64,000 bases of DNA from Geopseudomonas aromaticivorans (GCF_019097855.1 NZ_JAHRGL010000001.1:310001-374000); one strand, 5' to 3'. Shown: positions 42,174 through 52,129, counted from the first letter of the stretch. Numbers and translations: made by a program. The notes: a model not told the origin generated them from the letters alone.

Positions 42174-42332
42174 ACCACCAGGCCCGGCCGCCTCCGCGAC
42201 CGGGCCTTAGCCCACGACTTCCCCTGCGGCTATTGCCCGTCGGCAGGCCGCCCCGATAAGCTGCCGTGGGCGCCCTCTTGCCCGCGCGGCACGCGGCAAC
42301 AGCCCTCAACGACCCACCGCCAAGGACTGCCC

Positions 42333-43526
42333 ATGACTGCCTCCCCCCAGCCAGCCCTGCTGCCAGTCCTGCTTGCCGGCGCACTGATCCTCCTGGTCGT
42401 GCACACCCTCGGGCGCTTCATCTACACGCCACTGCTGCCCTGGCTGGTGGAGGACGGCCTGCTGACCCTCAGACAGGGCTCGGAGATCGCCAGCTGGAAC
42501 TATCTCGGCTATCTGCTCGGTGCGCTGCTGGCCATTCGCTGGCACCGCCTGTCGCAGATCCGCCGCTGCCTGCCCTGGGGCCTGTTGCTGCACGCAGTGA
42601 CCACCCTGCTGCAGACCCAGGCCAGCGATCCCGATGCCCTAGCCGCGCTGCGCCTGCTCAACGGCCTCAGCAACGGCCTGGTGTTCGTCCAGACCCCGGC
42701 GCTGATTCTCGAGTGGCTGGCCCGGCACAATCGCGCCGGCGCCAGCGGTCTGGTCTACCTCGGCGTCGGCGCCGGTTTGCTACTCTCCAGCGCCATGGTC
42801 AGCGCCAGCGCCGGCTGGCTGCACGGCGCCGCGCGCTGGTGGCCGGCCGCCCTGCTCAGCCTGCCGCTGGCCTGGTGGGGTTGGCGGCAGCTGGCGCAAC
42901 TGGACACCCCGGAGCATCCCCCCCAGGCCGGGCATATCGCGCCCTCCGGACGCCTGCTGGATCGGCGCAGCATAACGCTGTTCCTGTCCTATGCCGGCGC
43001 CGGCATGGGCTACATCCTGCCGATGACCTTCCTGCCGATGCTCGCCCGGCTGCAGCTCCCTCCCGGCAGCTTTCTGGTCGGCGGCAGCTGGTTGCTGGTG
43101 GCGCTGGCCACTCTGGGTGCGCCCTGGCTGTGGAATCGCCTGGGCGGGCGCCTCGGTGACAAGCGCGCCCTGCAGATCAACTACCTGGTGCAGTTGGCCG
43201 GCGTGCTGGCCGCCCTGCTGCTACCAGGAGCCAGCGGCATCCTGCTCTGCGCCCTGCTGGTCGGCAGCACCTTCCTCGGCACCGTGTTGCTCACCCAGCG
43301 CCTCGGCCGCAGCCTGCAACCCCATCAGGGGCCACGCATCTCCGCGGCGCTGATCGCCCTCTACAGCGTTGCCCAGCTGGCCGCGCCCTGGCTCACCAGC
43401 CAGTGGCTGGGCCACGGCGGCAGCCTGCACAGCGCCTTCTGGCTGGGAGCCGGCGCACTGTTGTGGGGATTCGCATGGATGTTCGCGGTAGCGGAGCGCC
43501 CGGCAGAAACTCCGCCGCCGCGTTAA
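42333..43526 (+). CDS. YbfB/YjiJ family MFS transporter
   Basis: This 397-residue protein has twelve predicted membrane helices and the YbfB/YjiJ pattern: LGRFIYTPLLPWLVEDGLLT in helix 1 and GSEIASWNYLGYLLGALLA in helix 2. These transporters are major-facilitator proteins of unknown substrate. The start at 42333 (MTASPQPALLP) has AAGGA 7 bases before it. It follows the GH17-like gene by 159 bases, probably as a separate unit. Confidence 0.85.
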   Translation: MTASPQPALLPVLLAGALILLVVHTLGRFIYTPLLPWLVEDGLLTLRQGSEIASWNYLGYLLGALLAIRWHRLSQIRRCLPWGLLLHAVTTLLQTQASDPDALAALRLLNGLSNGLVFVQTPALILEWLARHNRAGASGLVYLGVGAGLLLSSAMVSASAGWLHGAARWWPAALLSLPLAWWGWRQLAQLDTPEHPPQAGHIAPSGRLLDRRSITLFLSYAGAGMGYILPMTFLPMLARLQLPPGSFLVGGSWLLVALATLGAPWLWNRLGGRLGDKRALQINYLVQLAGVLAALLLPGASGILLCALLVGSTFLGTVLLTQRLGRSLQPHQGPRISAALIALYSVAQLAAPWLTSQWLGHGGSLHSAFWLGAGALLWGFAWMFAVAERPAETPPPR

Positions 43527-43605
43527 GCCACCCCGGCAGCCCTCCCTGCCGGAGCAGGACTGCCAGTCGCCGAACCACCCCCGCCCGCCCTGAGGCGGCC
43601 TCCCG

Positions 43606-44679
43606 CTATCGACGCGCCGCCGGCTGCCCCGCCTGCACCGCCGGCCAGGCCGCATCGATCAGCTTGGCTACCCCGTCCCTCGGCGCCTGATAGCCGAACA
43701 TGCCGGCGGACAGCTCGGCGGCCTGGAAATTGTCGTCGCTGGCTTCGAGCTCTGCGCGCGCCTTGAGGTTGGGAGTCTGGTAATGGGTGAATCGGGCGAT
43801 CTGCGCAGCCACTTCCGGGCGCAGCATGTAGCGGATGAAGGCTTGCGCGCCCTGCGGATTCTGCGCCGCCTTGGGAATCGTCAGGATATCGACGAATACC
43901 AGCGCGCCTTCCTCCGGCTGCAGGAACTTCACCGGCAGCCCCTGCGCCGCGGCCGCCAGCGCGTCGCCGGCCCAGGCCATGCTCACGCAGGCCTTGCCGG
44001 CGCTAAGATCGTCGACGTAGCGCGTGCTGTCCACGTAACGGTAATGCGGGCGCAGTTCGCGCAGATAGGCCAGCGCGCGCGCGGCGTAGTTCTCGCCGAC
44101 GCTGCCCAACGCACGCCCCTGATAGTTCACCAGCAGGCTGAGAACATCGTTCGGTGAGTCCAGCAGGGTGACGCCACAGGAGGACAGCTTCTGCAGCAAT
44201 GCCTTGTCGAACACCAGCCCCCAGGTATTGGGCACCGGCCCACCCAGTGCGGCCTCGGCCTGGGGCACGTTGACGGCCAGACCGATACTGCCCCACAGGT
44301 AGGGCACGCCGTACACCCTGGCCGGGTCGGCCGCCGACAGGCGCCGAAGGATCAGCGGCTCCAGGGCCTCGAAGCCGGGCAGCGTCGCGGCCGCATAAGG
44401 CTGCAGCATGCCTTCACCGATCAGCTTGCCGAAATTGTCGGTCGAGGGAACGATGACATCCAGCTGCTCGCCCTTGTGTAGCAGCTCGTAGACTTCATGG
44501 TCTTCATCGTAGGTTTGGTAGTTGACCTTGATGCCGGTTTCCTTGGTGAAGGACTCCAGCACCTGCGGATCGATGTAATCGTTCCAGTTGGCAACGTTGA
44601 TCGACTCGGCATGGACGGAGAAAACCGAAAGCGCCAGCAGGGGCGCGGTAATCCACTTGTTCACGATGCGTGCTTCCAT
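43606..44679 (-). CDS. Polyamine-type ABC transporter substrate-binding protein
   Basis: This 357-residue periplasmic protein has a signal peptide (APLLALSVFSVHA, cleaved near residue 24) and then ESINVANWNDYIDPQVLESF, the start of the PotF/SpuD family that binds putrescine or spermidine. A GTG five codons later (VNKWITAPL) is an alternative start. It has no permease or ATPase nearby, so it must work with a transporter encoded elsewhere, or act as a sensor. It converges with the MFS gene. Confidence 0.88.
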   Translation of the reverse strand: MEARIVNKWITAPLLALSVFSVHAESINVANWNDYIDPQVLESFTKETGIKVNYQTYDEDHEVYELLHKGEQLDVIVPSTDNFGKLIGEGMLQPYAAATLPGFEALEPLILRRLSAADPARVYGVPYLWGSIGLAVNVPQAEAALGGPVPNTWGLVFDKALLQKLSSCGVTLLDSPNDVLSLLVNYQGRALGSVGENYAARALAYLRELRPHYRYVDSTRYVDDLSAGKACVSMAWAGDALAAAAQGLPVKFLQPEEGALVFVDILTIPKAAQNPQGAQAFIRYMLRPEVAAQIARFTHYQTPNLKARAELEASDDNFQAAELSAGMFGYQAPRDGVAKLIDAAWPAVQAGQPAARR

Positions 44680-44789
44680 TCGTTGGTGTTGACTGGCTGA
44701 AGACGGGAGCCCCCCAAGTCACCACGACACTACGCCGGACACCCCGCAACATCCAGCGCACCGGGGCGGATCAGCAAACGCCAGAAACG

Positions 44790-44823
44790 CGAAAGCCCCG
44801 ATAAACGGGGCTTTCGCGTTTTA
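44790..44823 (-). terminator. Terminator after tRNA-Ser(CGA)
   Basis: CGCGAAAGCCCCG and CGGGGCTTTCGCG pair around ATAAA, with TTTT on the right. It lies just beyond the 3' end of the tRNA. Confidence 0.85.
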
Positions 44824-44826
44824 ATA

Positions 44827-44916
44827 TGGCGGGGAGATAGGGATTCGAACCCTAGGTGCCCTCGCGGACACAACGGATTTCGAATCCGTCCCGTTCGACC
44901 ACTCCGGCATCTCCCC
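44827..44916 (-). tRNA. tRNA-Ser, anticodon CGA
   Basis: This 90-base class II tRNA has a long variable arm. The anticodon stem-loop ACGGA-TTCGAAA-TCCGT gives anticodon CGA, which reads UCG. The acceptor GGGGAGA pairs fully with TCTCCCC, the discriminator is G and CCA is encoded. Confidence 0.95.
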
Positions 44917-44928
44917 AAGTCGGCGCGC

Positions 44929-44956
44929 ATCATACCAGCTAAGATCCGTTTGGCAA
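44929..44956 (-). promoter_or_regulatory. Sigma-70 promoter of tRNA-Ser(CGA)
   Basis: On the minus strand TTGCCA (-35, 44951-44956) and TATGAT (-10, 44929-44934) are 16 bases apart, followed by the GC-rich GCGCGCC. Confidence 0.8.
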
Positions 44957-45013
44957 AACCCCTTGTGAGGATTTTTTCGCGCAGGATCAGTTGCTTGCGC
45001 GCCGCGACCCTGT

Positions 45014-45883
45014 TCAGCAGGTCAGCCGGGTCAGCGCCTCGCGGTATTTGTCCGCGGTCTTCTGCGCCACTTCGGCCGGCACGGCCGGGGCCGGCGGCTC
45101 CTTGTTCCAGCCGGTGGATTCCAGCCAGTCGCGCACGAACTGCTTGTCGAAGCTCGGCGGATTCTTGCCTTCCACGTAGCTGTCGGCCGGCCAGAAGCGG
45201 CTGGAGTCCGGGGTCAGCACCTCGTCCATCAGGGTCAGGGTACCGTCCTCGTCCAGGCCGAACTCGAACTTGGTATCGGCAATGATGATGCCGCGGGTGG
45301 CTGCGTATTCGACCGCCGCGCTGTACAGGGCGATGGCGGTGTCGCGCACCTTGGCCGCCAATTCGGCGCCGATGATCGCTTCGCACTGCTCGAAGGAGAT
45401 GTTCTCGTCATGGTCGCCGACGGCGGCCTTGGTCGAGGGGGTGAAGATCGGCTGCGGCAGCTTGGCTGCTTCCTTCAGGCCGGCCGGCAGCGCGATGCCG
45501 CAGACGGTGCCGCTCTTCTGATACTCCTTCCAGCCGGAGCCAACGATGTAGCCACGCACGATGGCTTCCACGGCGACCGGCTTGAGGCGCTTGGCCACCA
45601 CCGCACGCCCCTCCACCAGCGGCAACTCGGCAGCCGGCACCACGTCCTCGACCTTGTCGCCGGTGAAGTGGTTGGGCACCAGGTCCTTGAGCTTGTCGAA
45701 CCAGAAATTGGAGATGGCGGTGAGGATCTTGCCCTTCTCCGGGATCGGCTCGGCGAGAATGACGTCGAAGGCCGACAGACGATCGGTGGCCACCATCAGC
45801 ATGCGCTTGTCGTCGATTTCGTAGAGGTCGCGAACCTTGCCCGAGTAGATTTTCTTCAGGCTCAGGGTGGTGGGTGTGGTCAT
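45014..45883 (-). CDS. purC: Phosphoribosylaminoimidazole-succinocarboxamide synthase, long form
   Basis: PurC joins aspartate to CAIR in purine synthesis. This 289-residue protein is the long type (as in yeast ADE1 and betaproteobacteria), not the 236-residue form found in P. aeruginosa and E. coli. Marks are [12 protein letters not shown] at the start, [35 protein letters not shown] and [14 protein letters not shown]. The ATG at 45883 is used ([11 protein letters not shown]). It lies next to bamC and dapA, where purC sits in P. aeruginosa too, so a different type has taken the same place. Confidence 0.93.
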   Translation of the reverse strand: MTTPTTLSLKKIYSGKVRDLYEIDDKRMLMVATDRLSAFDVILAEPIPEKGKILTAISNFWFDKLKDLVPNHFTGDKVEDVVPAAELPLVEGRAVVAKRLKPVAVEAIVRGYIVGSGWKEYQKSGTVCGIALPAGLKEAAKLPQPIFTPSTKAAVGDHDENISFEQCEAIIGAELAAKVRDTAIALYSAAVEYAATRGIIIADTKFEFGLDEDGTLTLMDEVLTPDSSRFWPADSYVEGKNPPSFDKQFVRDWLESTGWNKEPPAPAVPAEVAQKTADKYREALTRLTC

Positions 45884-45911
45884 ATCGGCATTTCCGTTTC
45901 TGGCAAACAAA

Positions 45912-45939
45912 ACAGGCGAAACCCGAGGGTTTCGCCTAT
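45912..45939 (-). terminator. Terminator between bamC and purC
   Basis: AGGCGAAACCC and GGGTTTCGCCT form an 11-bp stem around GA. On the minus strand it is followed by GTTTTGTTTG. It ends the dapA-bamC transcript before purC. Confidence 0.88.
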
Positions 45940-45970
45940 CGCTGGTAGCGGCTGGGGCTGCAGGCCCGAC

Positions 45971-47062
45971 TCAGCCGAGGTGTTCCTGGATCATCTCCAG
46001 TACGCGGCGCGCCACGTCGGCCGGCGCGACGGTCTCGAGGTCTTTCTCGACCGACACCTGCACGCTGTCACCGACGGTGGTCAGGCGGACCTGGTAACGC
46101 TCGGCGCGGGACTCGACGTCCTCGGCATCCGCCTTGCCGCCCAGCAGACCGGCGAAGAAGCCCGGCTCTTCGCCCGGCTTGTCCGCGCCTTCGGCGAGGT
46201 TGATGTAGTAGATGCCGAGACTGCGGTTCATGTCGTCGACGCGCACATCGCCATCCTGCAGCGCACGGCCCACCGCCGACCAGGCGCGGTCGAAATCGGT
46301 GGCCAGGCTGAGCAGAGGGTTGCCACTGCCGTCGGAGCCCAGGGAGACGCGCTTGGGCGCGTCGAAGCTGCGATCCGCCAGCAGGGAAACGCTGCCACCC
46401 TGACCAACGGAGCTGCTCAGGCTGCTCTGCAGGCGTTCGATCAGCGCACCATCCAGCGCCGGCTGGACCGAGCGCGCCGGCCACGCCGGCTCGGCCGAGC
46501 TGCCGGCAGGACGGACATTGCTGAGCAGGAATATTTCACTGGTATTGCGCTGCACGCCGGGCTCGACGCGCAGGCGCACGCTGACTTCGGCATCCGACTT
46601 GTCGACGTGACGCGCCAGCGCGGCCGGCACGGTCTGCCAGGTACTGACCAGTTCGCCGGTCTCCGGACGTTCCGCACTGATGCCCAGGCCGTTCTCCTCG
46701 AAGAACTGGCGCGCCAGCGGCCAGACCTCGGCGGGGCTACGCTGGGCTACCACCCAGCGACGCTCGCCGCTGCGCTGCAGGCTGAAGTCGCTGCGCTGGG
46801 CAGTCGCCTGCAGACCCTGCGGTCGCGGCACCTCGAATTCACCCTCGGCACTGCGGGTCGCCACGCTGGCCGGCACCGGCAGCAGGGGCTCGATACGACG
46901 CGCCTGAACATCCGGCGGCAGCTGCATCGGGGCGGTTTCACGGGCAGCGAGATAGTCGCTGCCGCGGTCGCGGAAGTAGCCGTTGTCGCCCCAGATCCAG
47001 CCGCATCCGCTGCTGGTTCCAATGATCAGGGCAAGCGCGGAAAGTCCGGCCAGTTGCTTCAT
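45971..47062 (-). CDS. bamC: Outer-membrane assembly lipoprotein BamC
   Basis: BamC (NlpB) is a lipoprotein of the BAM complex that inserts beta-barrel proteins in the outer membrane. The 363-residue protein has a lipoprotein signal ([17 protein letters not shown], with Cys about residue 20), an unstructured N-terminal part (GSDYLAARE and [19 protein letters not shown], which contacts BamD in E. coli) and two helix-grip domains (about 100-220 and 250-360). It follows dapA by 16 bases, the usual pairing. The ATG at 47062 is used. Confidence 0.93.
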   Translation of the reverse strand: MKQLAGLSALALIIGTSSGCGWIWGDNGYFRDRGSDYLAARETAPMQLPPDVQARRIEPLLPVPASVATRSAEGEFEVPRPQGLQATAQRSDFSLQRSGERRWVVAQRSPAEVWPLARQFFEENGLGISAERPETGELVSTWQTVPAALARHVDKSDAEVSVRLRVEPGVQRNTSEIFLLSNVRPAGSSAEPAWPARSVQPALDGALIERLQSSLSSSVGQGGSVSLLADRSFDAPKRVSLGSDGSGNPLLSLATDFDRAWSAVGRALQDGDVRVDDMNRSLGIYYINLAEGADKPGEEPGFFAGLLGGKADAEDVESRAERYQVRLTTVGDSVQVSVEKDLETVAPADVARRVLEMIQEHLG

Positions 47063-47078
47063 GCATGTTCTCCGTCGA

Positions 47079-47957
47079 TCAGGCCAGCACACCGGCCTGG
47101 CGCATGGCCTGACGCAGCGGCTCCTGGCAGTCCTGGCTGAGCCAGGTCAGGGGCAGGCGGATGCCTTGGGGAATCAGTCCCATCTCGTGCAGGGCGAACT
47201 TCACCGGGATCGGGTTGGCCTCGCAGAACAGTTGCTTGTGCAGCGGCATCAGGCGGTCGTTGATGGCGCGCGCGGGCGCGGCCTCGCCACGCATGGCCAG
47301 GGCACACAGCTCGCTCATGTCACGCGGAGCGACGTTGGCGGTCACCGAGATGTTGCCCTGGGCGCCCATCAGCATCAGCTCGACGGCAGTGGCGTCGTCG
47401 CCGGAGTAGACCAGGAAGCCCGGGGCGACCTTGTCCAGCACTTCCTGGCCGCGCGCCAGATCGCCGGTGGCTTCCTTGACGCCGATGATGTTCGGCACCG
47501 TGGACAGACGGGCGATGGTGTCGGGCAGCATGTCGCAGGCGGTACGCCCCGGCACGTTGTAGAGGATCTGCGGAATGGCCACCGCCTCGGCGATGGCCTT
47601 GTGGTGCAGGTACAGGCCTTCCTGGGTCGGCTTGTTGTAGTACGGGGTGACCAGCAGGCAGGCGTCGGCGCCGGCCTGCTTGGCGGCGGCGGTCAGCTCG
47701 ATGGCCTCGCGGGTGGAGTTGGCACCGGTGCCGGCGATCACCGGGATGCGCCCGGCGACCTGTTTGACCACATGACGGATTACCGCGACGTGTTCGTCGA
47801 CGTCCAGCGTGGCGGACTCACCAGTGGTGCCCACCGCAACGATCGCGTTGGTACCTTCCTGGAGGTGAAAATCGACCAGCTGGGTCAGGCTGTCCCAATC
47901 CAGACGGCCTTCTGCATCCATGGGCGTGACCAGTGCCACCATGCTGCCCGTAATCAT
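47079..47957 (-). CDS. dapA: 4-hydroxy-tetrahydrodipicolinate synthase
   Basis: DapA condenses pyruvate with aspartate semialdehyde on the way to diaminopimelate and lysine. The 292-residue protein has the family features: [22 protein letters not shown], the [18 protein letters not shown] segment with Tyr of the triad, and the Schiff-base lysine in GVKEATGDL near residue 161. The ATG at 47957 matches the family. It is the first gene of the dapA-bamC pair and divergent from gcvR. Confidence 0.96.
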   Translation of the reverse strand: MITGSMVALVTPMDAEGRLDWDSLTQLVDFHLQEGTNAIVAVGTTGESATLDVDEHVAVIRHVVKQVAGRIPVIAGTGANSTREAIELTAAAKQAGADACLLVTPYYNKPTQEGLYLHHKAIAEAVAIPQILYNVPGRTACDMLPDTIARLSTVPNIIGVKEATGDLARGQEVLDKVAPGFLVYSGDDATAVELMLMGAQGNISVTANVAPRDMSELCALAMRGEAAPARAINDRLMPLHKQLFCEANPIPVKFALHEMGLIPQGIRLPLTWLSQDCQEPLRQAMRQAGVLA

Positions 47958-48127
47958 GCAACCACTCCTGCCGCTATATAAATAAAGGGGTAATGGTACT
48001 GGTGCCACCAGCCTTGCACAAGCTGGTGGCGGGTCGCCGGGCATTCCCCTTGTCGGCGCTTTTCGCTACCCTTCCCGGCTCTGCCGGCACGTGCTCTGCC
48101 GCCATCTCTTTGCACCAGGAATTCTGC

Positions 48128-48685
48128 ATGTCGACCCCCCAACCCCGTGAACAGTTTCTCGTGATCAGCGCCCTGGGAGCCTCGCCCATGGAGCTCACCA
48201 GCGTGCTCTGTCGCGCCAGCCAGGAAAGCCGCTGCAACGTGGTCAGCAGCCGCCTGACCCGGCATGGCGAGTACAGCGCCCTGGTGCTGCAGGTCGCTGG
48301 CAGCTGGGACGCGCTGGCCCGCCTGGAAGCCAGCCTGGCGCCACTGGCCAAGCGCCACAAGTTCAGCATCAACGTCACCCGCAGTGCCGCTGCCGTCGAG
48401 CGCGCCAACGCCCTGCCCTACGTGGTGTATATCAGCGCCGCCTATCGGCCGGACATCATCGGCGAACTGTGCCAGTTCTTCACCGACCACCACGTCGAGC
48501 TGGAGAACCTCACCTGCGACACCTACCAGGCGCCGCAGACCGGCACCCTGCTGCTCAACGCCACCATCACCGTGACCCTGCCGCCGGGCACCCAGATCAG
48601 CTGGCTGCGCGACCAGTTCCTCGACTTTGCCGATGCCCTCAACCTCGACGCCCTGATCGAGCCGTGGCGCCCGCAGAACCCGTAA
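48128..48685 (+). CDS. gcvR: Glycine cleavage system transcriptional repressor-like protein (two ACT domains)
   Basis: The 185-residue protein has two ACT-like domains (about 8-85 and 95-175: FLVISALGASPMELTSVLC, then YVVYISAAYRPDIIGELCQFF). GcvR in E. coli holds GcvA inactive when glycine is low. In Pseudomonas this gene lies next to bcp and dapA. No HTH is present, so it acts through a partner. Its stop is 25 bases before bcp, so they form an operon. Confidence 0.9.
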   Translation: MSTPQPREQFLVISALGASPMELTSVLCRASQESRCNVVSSRLTRHGEYSALVLQVAGSWDALARLEASLAPLAKRHKFSINVTRSAAAVERANALPYVVYISAAYRPDIIGELCQFFTDHHVELENLTCDTYQAPQTGTLLLNATITVTLPPGTQISWLRDQFLDFADALNLDALIEPWRPQNP

Positions 48686-48710
48686 GCCCAGCCCGAACAA
48701 GGAATTCACC

Positions 48711-49184
48711 ATGCCGGTAGCCATCGATTCGCCCGTCGCCGATTTCCAGGTCCAGGCCACCAGCGGCCAGCAGGTCGTGCTCAGCGCGCTGCGCGGCAGG
48801 CAGCTGGTGCTGTACTTCTACCCCAAGGACAGCACCCCGGGCTGCACCACCGAGGGCCAGAACTTCCGTGACCTGCACAACGAGTTCACCGCAGCCAACA
48901 CCCTGGTGTTCGGCGTCTCGCGCGACAGCCTGAAGTCCCACGAGAACTTCAAGTGCAAGCAGGAATTCCCTTTCGAACTGATTGCCGACGCCGACGAGCA
49001 GCTGTGCCAGCTGTTCGAGGTGATCAAGCTGAAGAAGCTGTACGGCAAGGAATACCTGGGCATCGAGCGCAGCACTTTCCTCATCGACAAGGACGGCGTG
49101 CTGCGCCAGGAATGGCGCGGCGTCAAGGTGCCGGGTCATGTGGATGCGGTACTGGCAGCCGCTCGCGCGCTCAACGCTGACTGA
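48711..49184 (+). CDS. bcp: Thioredoxin-dependent peroxiredoxin Bcp
   Basis: Bcp reduces organic and hydrogen peroxides. The 157-residue protein has the peroxidatic Cys45 in DSTPGCTTEGQNF. The resolving Cys at +5 seen in E. coli Bcp is absent (the residue is Gln50); other Cys are at 82 and 99, one of which could be the resolving residue. KKLYGKEYLGIERSTFLID is the C-terminal family segment. It follows gcvR by 25 bases with AAGGAATTCACC before the ATG. Confidence 0.93.
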   Translation: MPVAIDSPVADFQVQATSGQQVVLSALRGRQLVLYFYPKDSTPGCTTEGQNFRDLHNEFTAANTLVFGVSRDSLKSHENFKCKQEFPFELIADADEQLCQLFEVIKLKKLYGKEYLGIERSTFLIDKDGVLRQEWRGVKVPGHVDAVLAAARALNAD

Positions 49185-49219
49185 ACGCGCCCCGAGCGGC
49201 CGCAGCCGTCGACCGCTCC

Positions 49220-49471
49220 TCAGGCCTTGCGCAGCCAGTAACGGAAGCAGCCGGCCTCAACCTCTTCGCGCAGCAACTCGTGCCCGGCCAGCCGGGCGAA
49301 GGCGCGGAAGTCACGTTGCGAACCGGCATCGGTGGCGATCACCTTGAGCACCGCGCCGCTGGGCAGGCGGTTGAGCTCCAGCTTGGCCTTGAGCAGCGGC
49401 AGCGGGCAGTTCAGCCCGCTAGCATCCAACTCAGCATCGTGGGCCGGTGCCGGCCCGGCAGTATCGGTCAT
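49220..49471 (-). CDS. TusA-like sulfurtransferase
   Basis: The 83-residue protein has the TusA family CPxP motif (NCPLPLLKAKLELN, Cys22). In P. aeruginosa a homologue in this place (PA1006, from memory) is persulfidated and needed for molybdenum cofactor homeostasis and nitrate use. The protein has a ten-residue N-terminal extension before the family core. It is divergent from the M48 gene, 105 bases apart, and converges with bcp. Confidence 0.9.
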   Translation of the reverse strand: MTDTAGPAPAHDAELDASGLNCPLPLLKAKLELNRLPSGAVLKVIATDAGSQRDFRAFARLAGHELLREEVEAGCFRYWLRKA

Positions 49472-49576
49472 GTCGACTCTCCGCAAATGCCGCGCAGCAT
49501 ACCCAAGCCGGCGCACGACTGGCCAGCCAGCCGCCGCTGCAGCTAGAGTAGGGCTTTGCATCCGCGAGCTCGAGCG

Positions 49577-51010
49577 ATGAAGATTCTGCGCCCCACCCTG
49601 CTGACGCTGGCCTGCCTGCTGGCGACCCCGGCTCTCGCCAGCGACCTGCCGTCGCTCGGCGATGCCAGCTCCTCGATCGTCTCCCCCGACCAGGAGCACC
49701 AGCTCGGCCGCGCCTGGCTCAACGTGCTGCGCGGCCAGGTGAAGAGCCTGTCCGACCCACTACTCGAGGACTTCATCGAGAACAGCGTGTATCGCCTGGC
49801 GGAAACCAGCCAGCTGCAGGACCGGCGCCTGGTTTTCGTCCTGCTCGACAGCCCGCAGCTCAACGCCTTCGCCGCGCCCGGCGGGGTCATCGGCGTCAAT
49901 GGAGGCCTGTTCCTGCACGCCCAGACCGAGGGCGAGTACGCCTCGGTGCTGGCCCACGAACTGGCGCACCTGTCGCAGCGCCACTTCGCCCGCGGCCTCG
50001 AGGAGCAGAAACGCATGCAGGTGCCGCTGATGGCCGCCATGCTCGCCGGCGTGGTCGCCGCCGCCGCCGGTGCCGGCGATGCCGGGATCGCCGCCATCGC
50101 CTCGACTCAGGCCGCGGCCATCCAGTCGCAACGGAGCTTCTCGCGGCAGAACGAACAGGAGGCCGACCGCATCGGCATCCTCAACCTGCAGCAGGCCGGT
50201 TACGACCCGAACGCCATGCCCAGCATGTTCGAGCGCCTGATGCGGCAGTACCGCTACACCCGGATGCCGCCGGAATTCCTCCTGACCCACCCGATCAGCG
50301 AATCGCGGGTTGCCGATACACGCAACCGCGCCGAGCAACTGGCCGCCGGCGGCAATACCGACACCCTGAACTATCAATTGATGCGCGCCCGCGTGCAGTT
50401 GCTCTACGAAAGCTCGCCAGGCCTGGCGGCCAAACGCTTCCGCGCCCTGCTCGACGAAAACCCGAATCTGGATGCTGCGCGCTACGGCCTGGCCCTGGCA
50501 CAGATCAAGAACGGCCAGCTCAAGGAGGCCGGCAGCAGCCTGCAGCCGCTGCTCGCCAAGGCGCCCAACGACATCGTCTACAACCTCGCCCAGGCCCAGC
50601 TGGACGTCGCCGCCAGCCGCCCCGATGCCGCCAGCCAGCGCCTGCAGCGCCTGCTCGGCCTGTACCCGGACAACTACCCGCTGCGCCAGTACCAGGCCGA
50701 AGTACTGCTCAAGCAGAATCGGCCGGCCGAGGCCGAGAAGCGCCTGGACGCCCTGCTCAAGGAGCGCCCCGGCGATGCCGAGCTGTGGTACCAGCAGGCG
50801 GAAACCCGCGGCCTGTCCGGCAACATCATCGGCGTGCACCAGGCCCGCGCCGAATACTTCGCCCTCACCGGCGACTACGACCAGGCCCTGGAGCAACTCG
50901 ACTTCGCCCGCCGCCGCGCCAGCAACAACTTCCAGCTGGCCGCGCGCATCGACGCTCGCCACAGCGCCCTGGAAGAAGAACAGCGGATGATCGACAAGCT
51001 GCTGCGCTGA
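49577..51010 (+). CDS. Periplasmic M48 metalloprotease with TPR repeats (BepA-like)
   Basis: BepA-type proteins in the periplasm help assemble or degrade LptD and BAM substrates. The 477-residue protein has a signal peptide (ILRPTLLTLACLLATPALA, cleaved near residue 21), the zinc motif HELAH (127-131), the third ligand Glu in NEQEADRIG (about 193), and a C-terminal TPR domain (about 290-470; SSLQPLLAKAPNDIVYNLAQA). The ATG at 49577 has GAGCG before it. It is alone, converging with nadA. Confidence 0.92.
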   Translation: MKILRPTLLTLACLLATPALASDLPSLGDASSSIVSPDQEHQLGRAWLNVLRGQVKSLSDPLLEDFIENSVYRLAETSQLQDRRLVFVLLDSPQLNAFAAPGGVIGVNGGLFLHAQTEGEYASVLAHELAHLSQRHFARGLEEQKRMQVPLMAAMLAGVVAAAAGAGDAGIAAIASTQAAAIQSQRSFSRQNEQEADRIGILNLQQAGYDPNAMPSMFERLMRQYRYTRMPPEFLLTHPISESRVADTRNRAEQLAAGGNTDTLNYQLMRARVQLLYESSPGLAAKRFRALLDENPNLDAARYGLALAQIKNGQLKEAGSSLQPLLAKAPNDIVYNLAQAQLDVAASRPDAASQRLQRLLGLYPDNYPLRQYQAEVLLKQNRPAEAEKRLDALLKERPGDAELWYQQAETRGLSGNIIGVHQARAEYFALTGDYDQALEQLDFARRRASNNFQLAARIDARHSALEEEQRMIDKLLR

Positions 51011-51027
51011 GCCAGGCCACAACGCAA

Positions 51028-51052
51028 AAGGCCCGGCAATCAGCCGGGCCTT
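51028..51052. terminator. Bidirectional terminator between the M48 gene and nadA
   Basis: AAGGCCCGGC and GCCGGGCCTT pair around AATCA. It serves the two convergent genes; the T tracts are short. Confidence 0.75.
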
Positions 51053-51070
51053 GGTGTTTCAGGCTACCTC

Positions 51071-52129
51071 TCAGGCGTTGCCGCTCAGCTTGAGCCGCGC
51101 TGCCTGAGTGAAGTCGAGCATGCGCTTGAGCGGCTTGACCGCCCTGGGGATCAGCGCCGGATCGACGTGGATCTCGTTGCTGCCGGTGCGCAGGCACTGC
51201 AGGGTGCGCTCCAGGGTGTTCATCGCCATCCACGGGCAGTGCGCGCAGCTACGGCAGGCCGCACCCTGGCCGGCGGTCGGCGCCTCGATGAACGACTTGC
51301 CGGGGCACAGCTGCTGCATCTTGTAGAGGATGCCGCGGTCGGTGGCGACGATGAAGATCTGGTTCGGCAGGGTCTGCGCCGCCTTGATCAACTGGCTGGT
51401 GGAGCCCACCGCATCGGCCAGCGCGACCACCGCCTCCGGCGACTCGGGATGCACCAGCACCGCCGCGTCCGGATACAGCGCCTTGAGGTCGTGCAGCTGC
51501 CGGGCCTTGAACTCCTCGTGAACGATGCAGGCCCCTTCCCAGAGCAGCATGTCGGCACCGGTCTCGCGCTGGATGTAGCGTCCCAGGTGCTGATCCGGCG
51601 CCCAGAGGATCTTCTCGCCGTTGTCCATCAGGCTCTCGACGATCTCCAGCGCGCAGCTCGAGGTCACCACCCAGTCGGCCCGCGCCTTCACGGCCGCCGA
51701 GGTGTTGGCGTAGACCACCACGGTGCGCTCGGGGTGCTGGTCGCAGTAGGCGGAGAACTCCTCGACCGGGCAACCCAGATCCAGCGAGCAGGTCGCCTCC
51801 AGGGTCGGCATCAGGATGCGCTTTTCCGGATTGAGGATCTTCGCGGTCTCACCCATGAAGCGCACGCCGGCCACCACGATGGTCGAGGCCGGGTGCTGGC
51901 TGCCGAAGCGGGCCATCTCCAGCGAGTCGGCCACGCAACCGCCGGTTTCCTCGGCCAGCGCCTGGAGGATCGGATCGGTGTAGTAGTGGGCAACCAGCAC
52001 GGCATCGCGCGCCTTGAGTTCGGCGGCGATGGCCTGGCGGTAGTCGGCAACTTCCTCAGCAGTCAGCGGGCGCGGCTGCTTGGCATCCAGATGGGCTTGA
52101 ACCAGAAGACGTTCGGAAACTTGGGACAT
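51071..52129 (-). CDS. nadA: Quinolinate synthase A
   Basis: NadA makes quinolinate from iminoaspartate and DHAP in NAD synthesis, using a [4Fe-4S] cluster. The 352-residue protein has the three family parts and the cluster cysteines: ATCSLDLGC, then GACIVHEEF, and [10 protein letters not shown] near the C-terminus. VAHYYTDP is near residue 45. The ATG at 52129 is used; the frame runs 74 codons upstream into the tRNA-Lys region without homology. It is downstream of tRNA-Lys, both leftward. Confidence 0.95.
   Translation of the reverse strand: MSQVSERLLVQAHLDAKQPRPLTAEEVADYRQAIAAELKARDAVLVAHYYTDPILQALAEETGGCVADSLEMARFGSQHPASTIVVAGVRFMGETAKILNPEKRILMPTLEATCSLDLGCPVEEFSAYCDQHPERTVVVYANTSAAVKARADWVVTSSCALEIVESLMDNGEKILWAPDQHLGRYIQRETGADMLLWEGACIVHEEFKARQLHDLKALYPDAAVLVHPESPEAVVALADAVGSTSQLIKAAQTLPNQIFIVATDRGILYKMQQLCPGKSFIEAPTAGQGAACRSCAHCPWMAMNTLERTLQCLRTGSNEIHVDPALIPRAVKPLKRMLDFTQAARLKLSGNA

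Noticed and set aside
48711-49184. Loss of the resolving Cys in Bcp as a defect
   Set aside because: Many Bcp-type peroxiredoxins use a different resolving Cys or none, and the peroxidatic Cys45 is intact; no evidence of inactivation.
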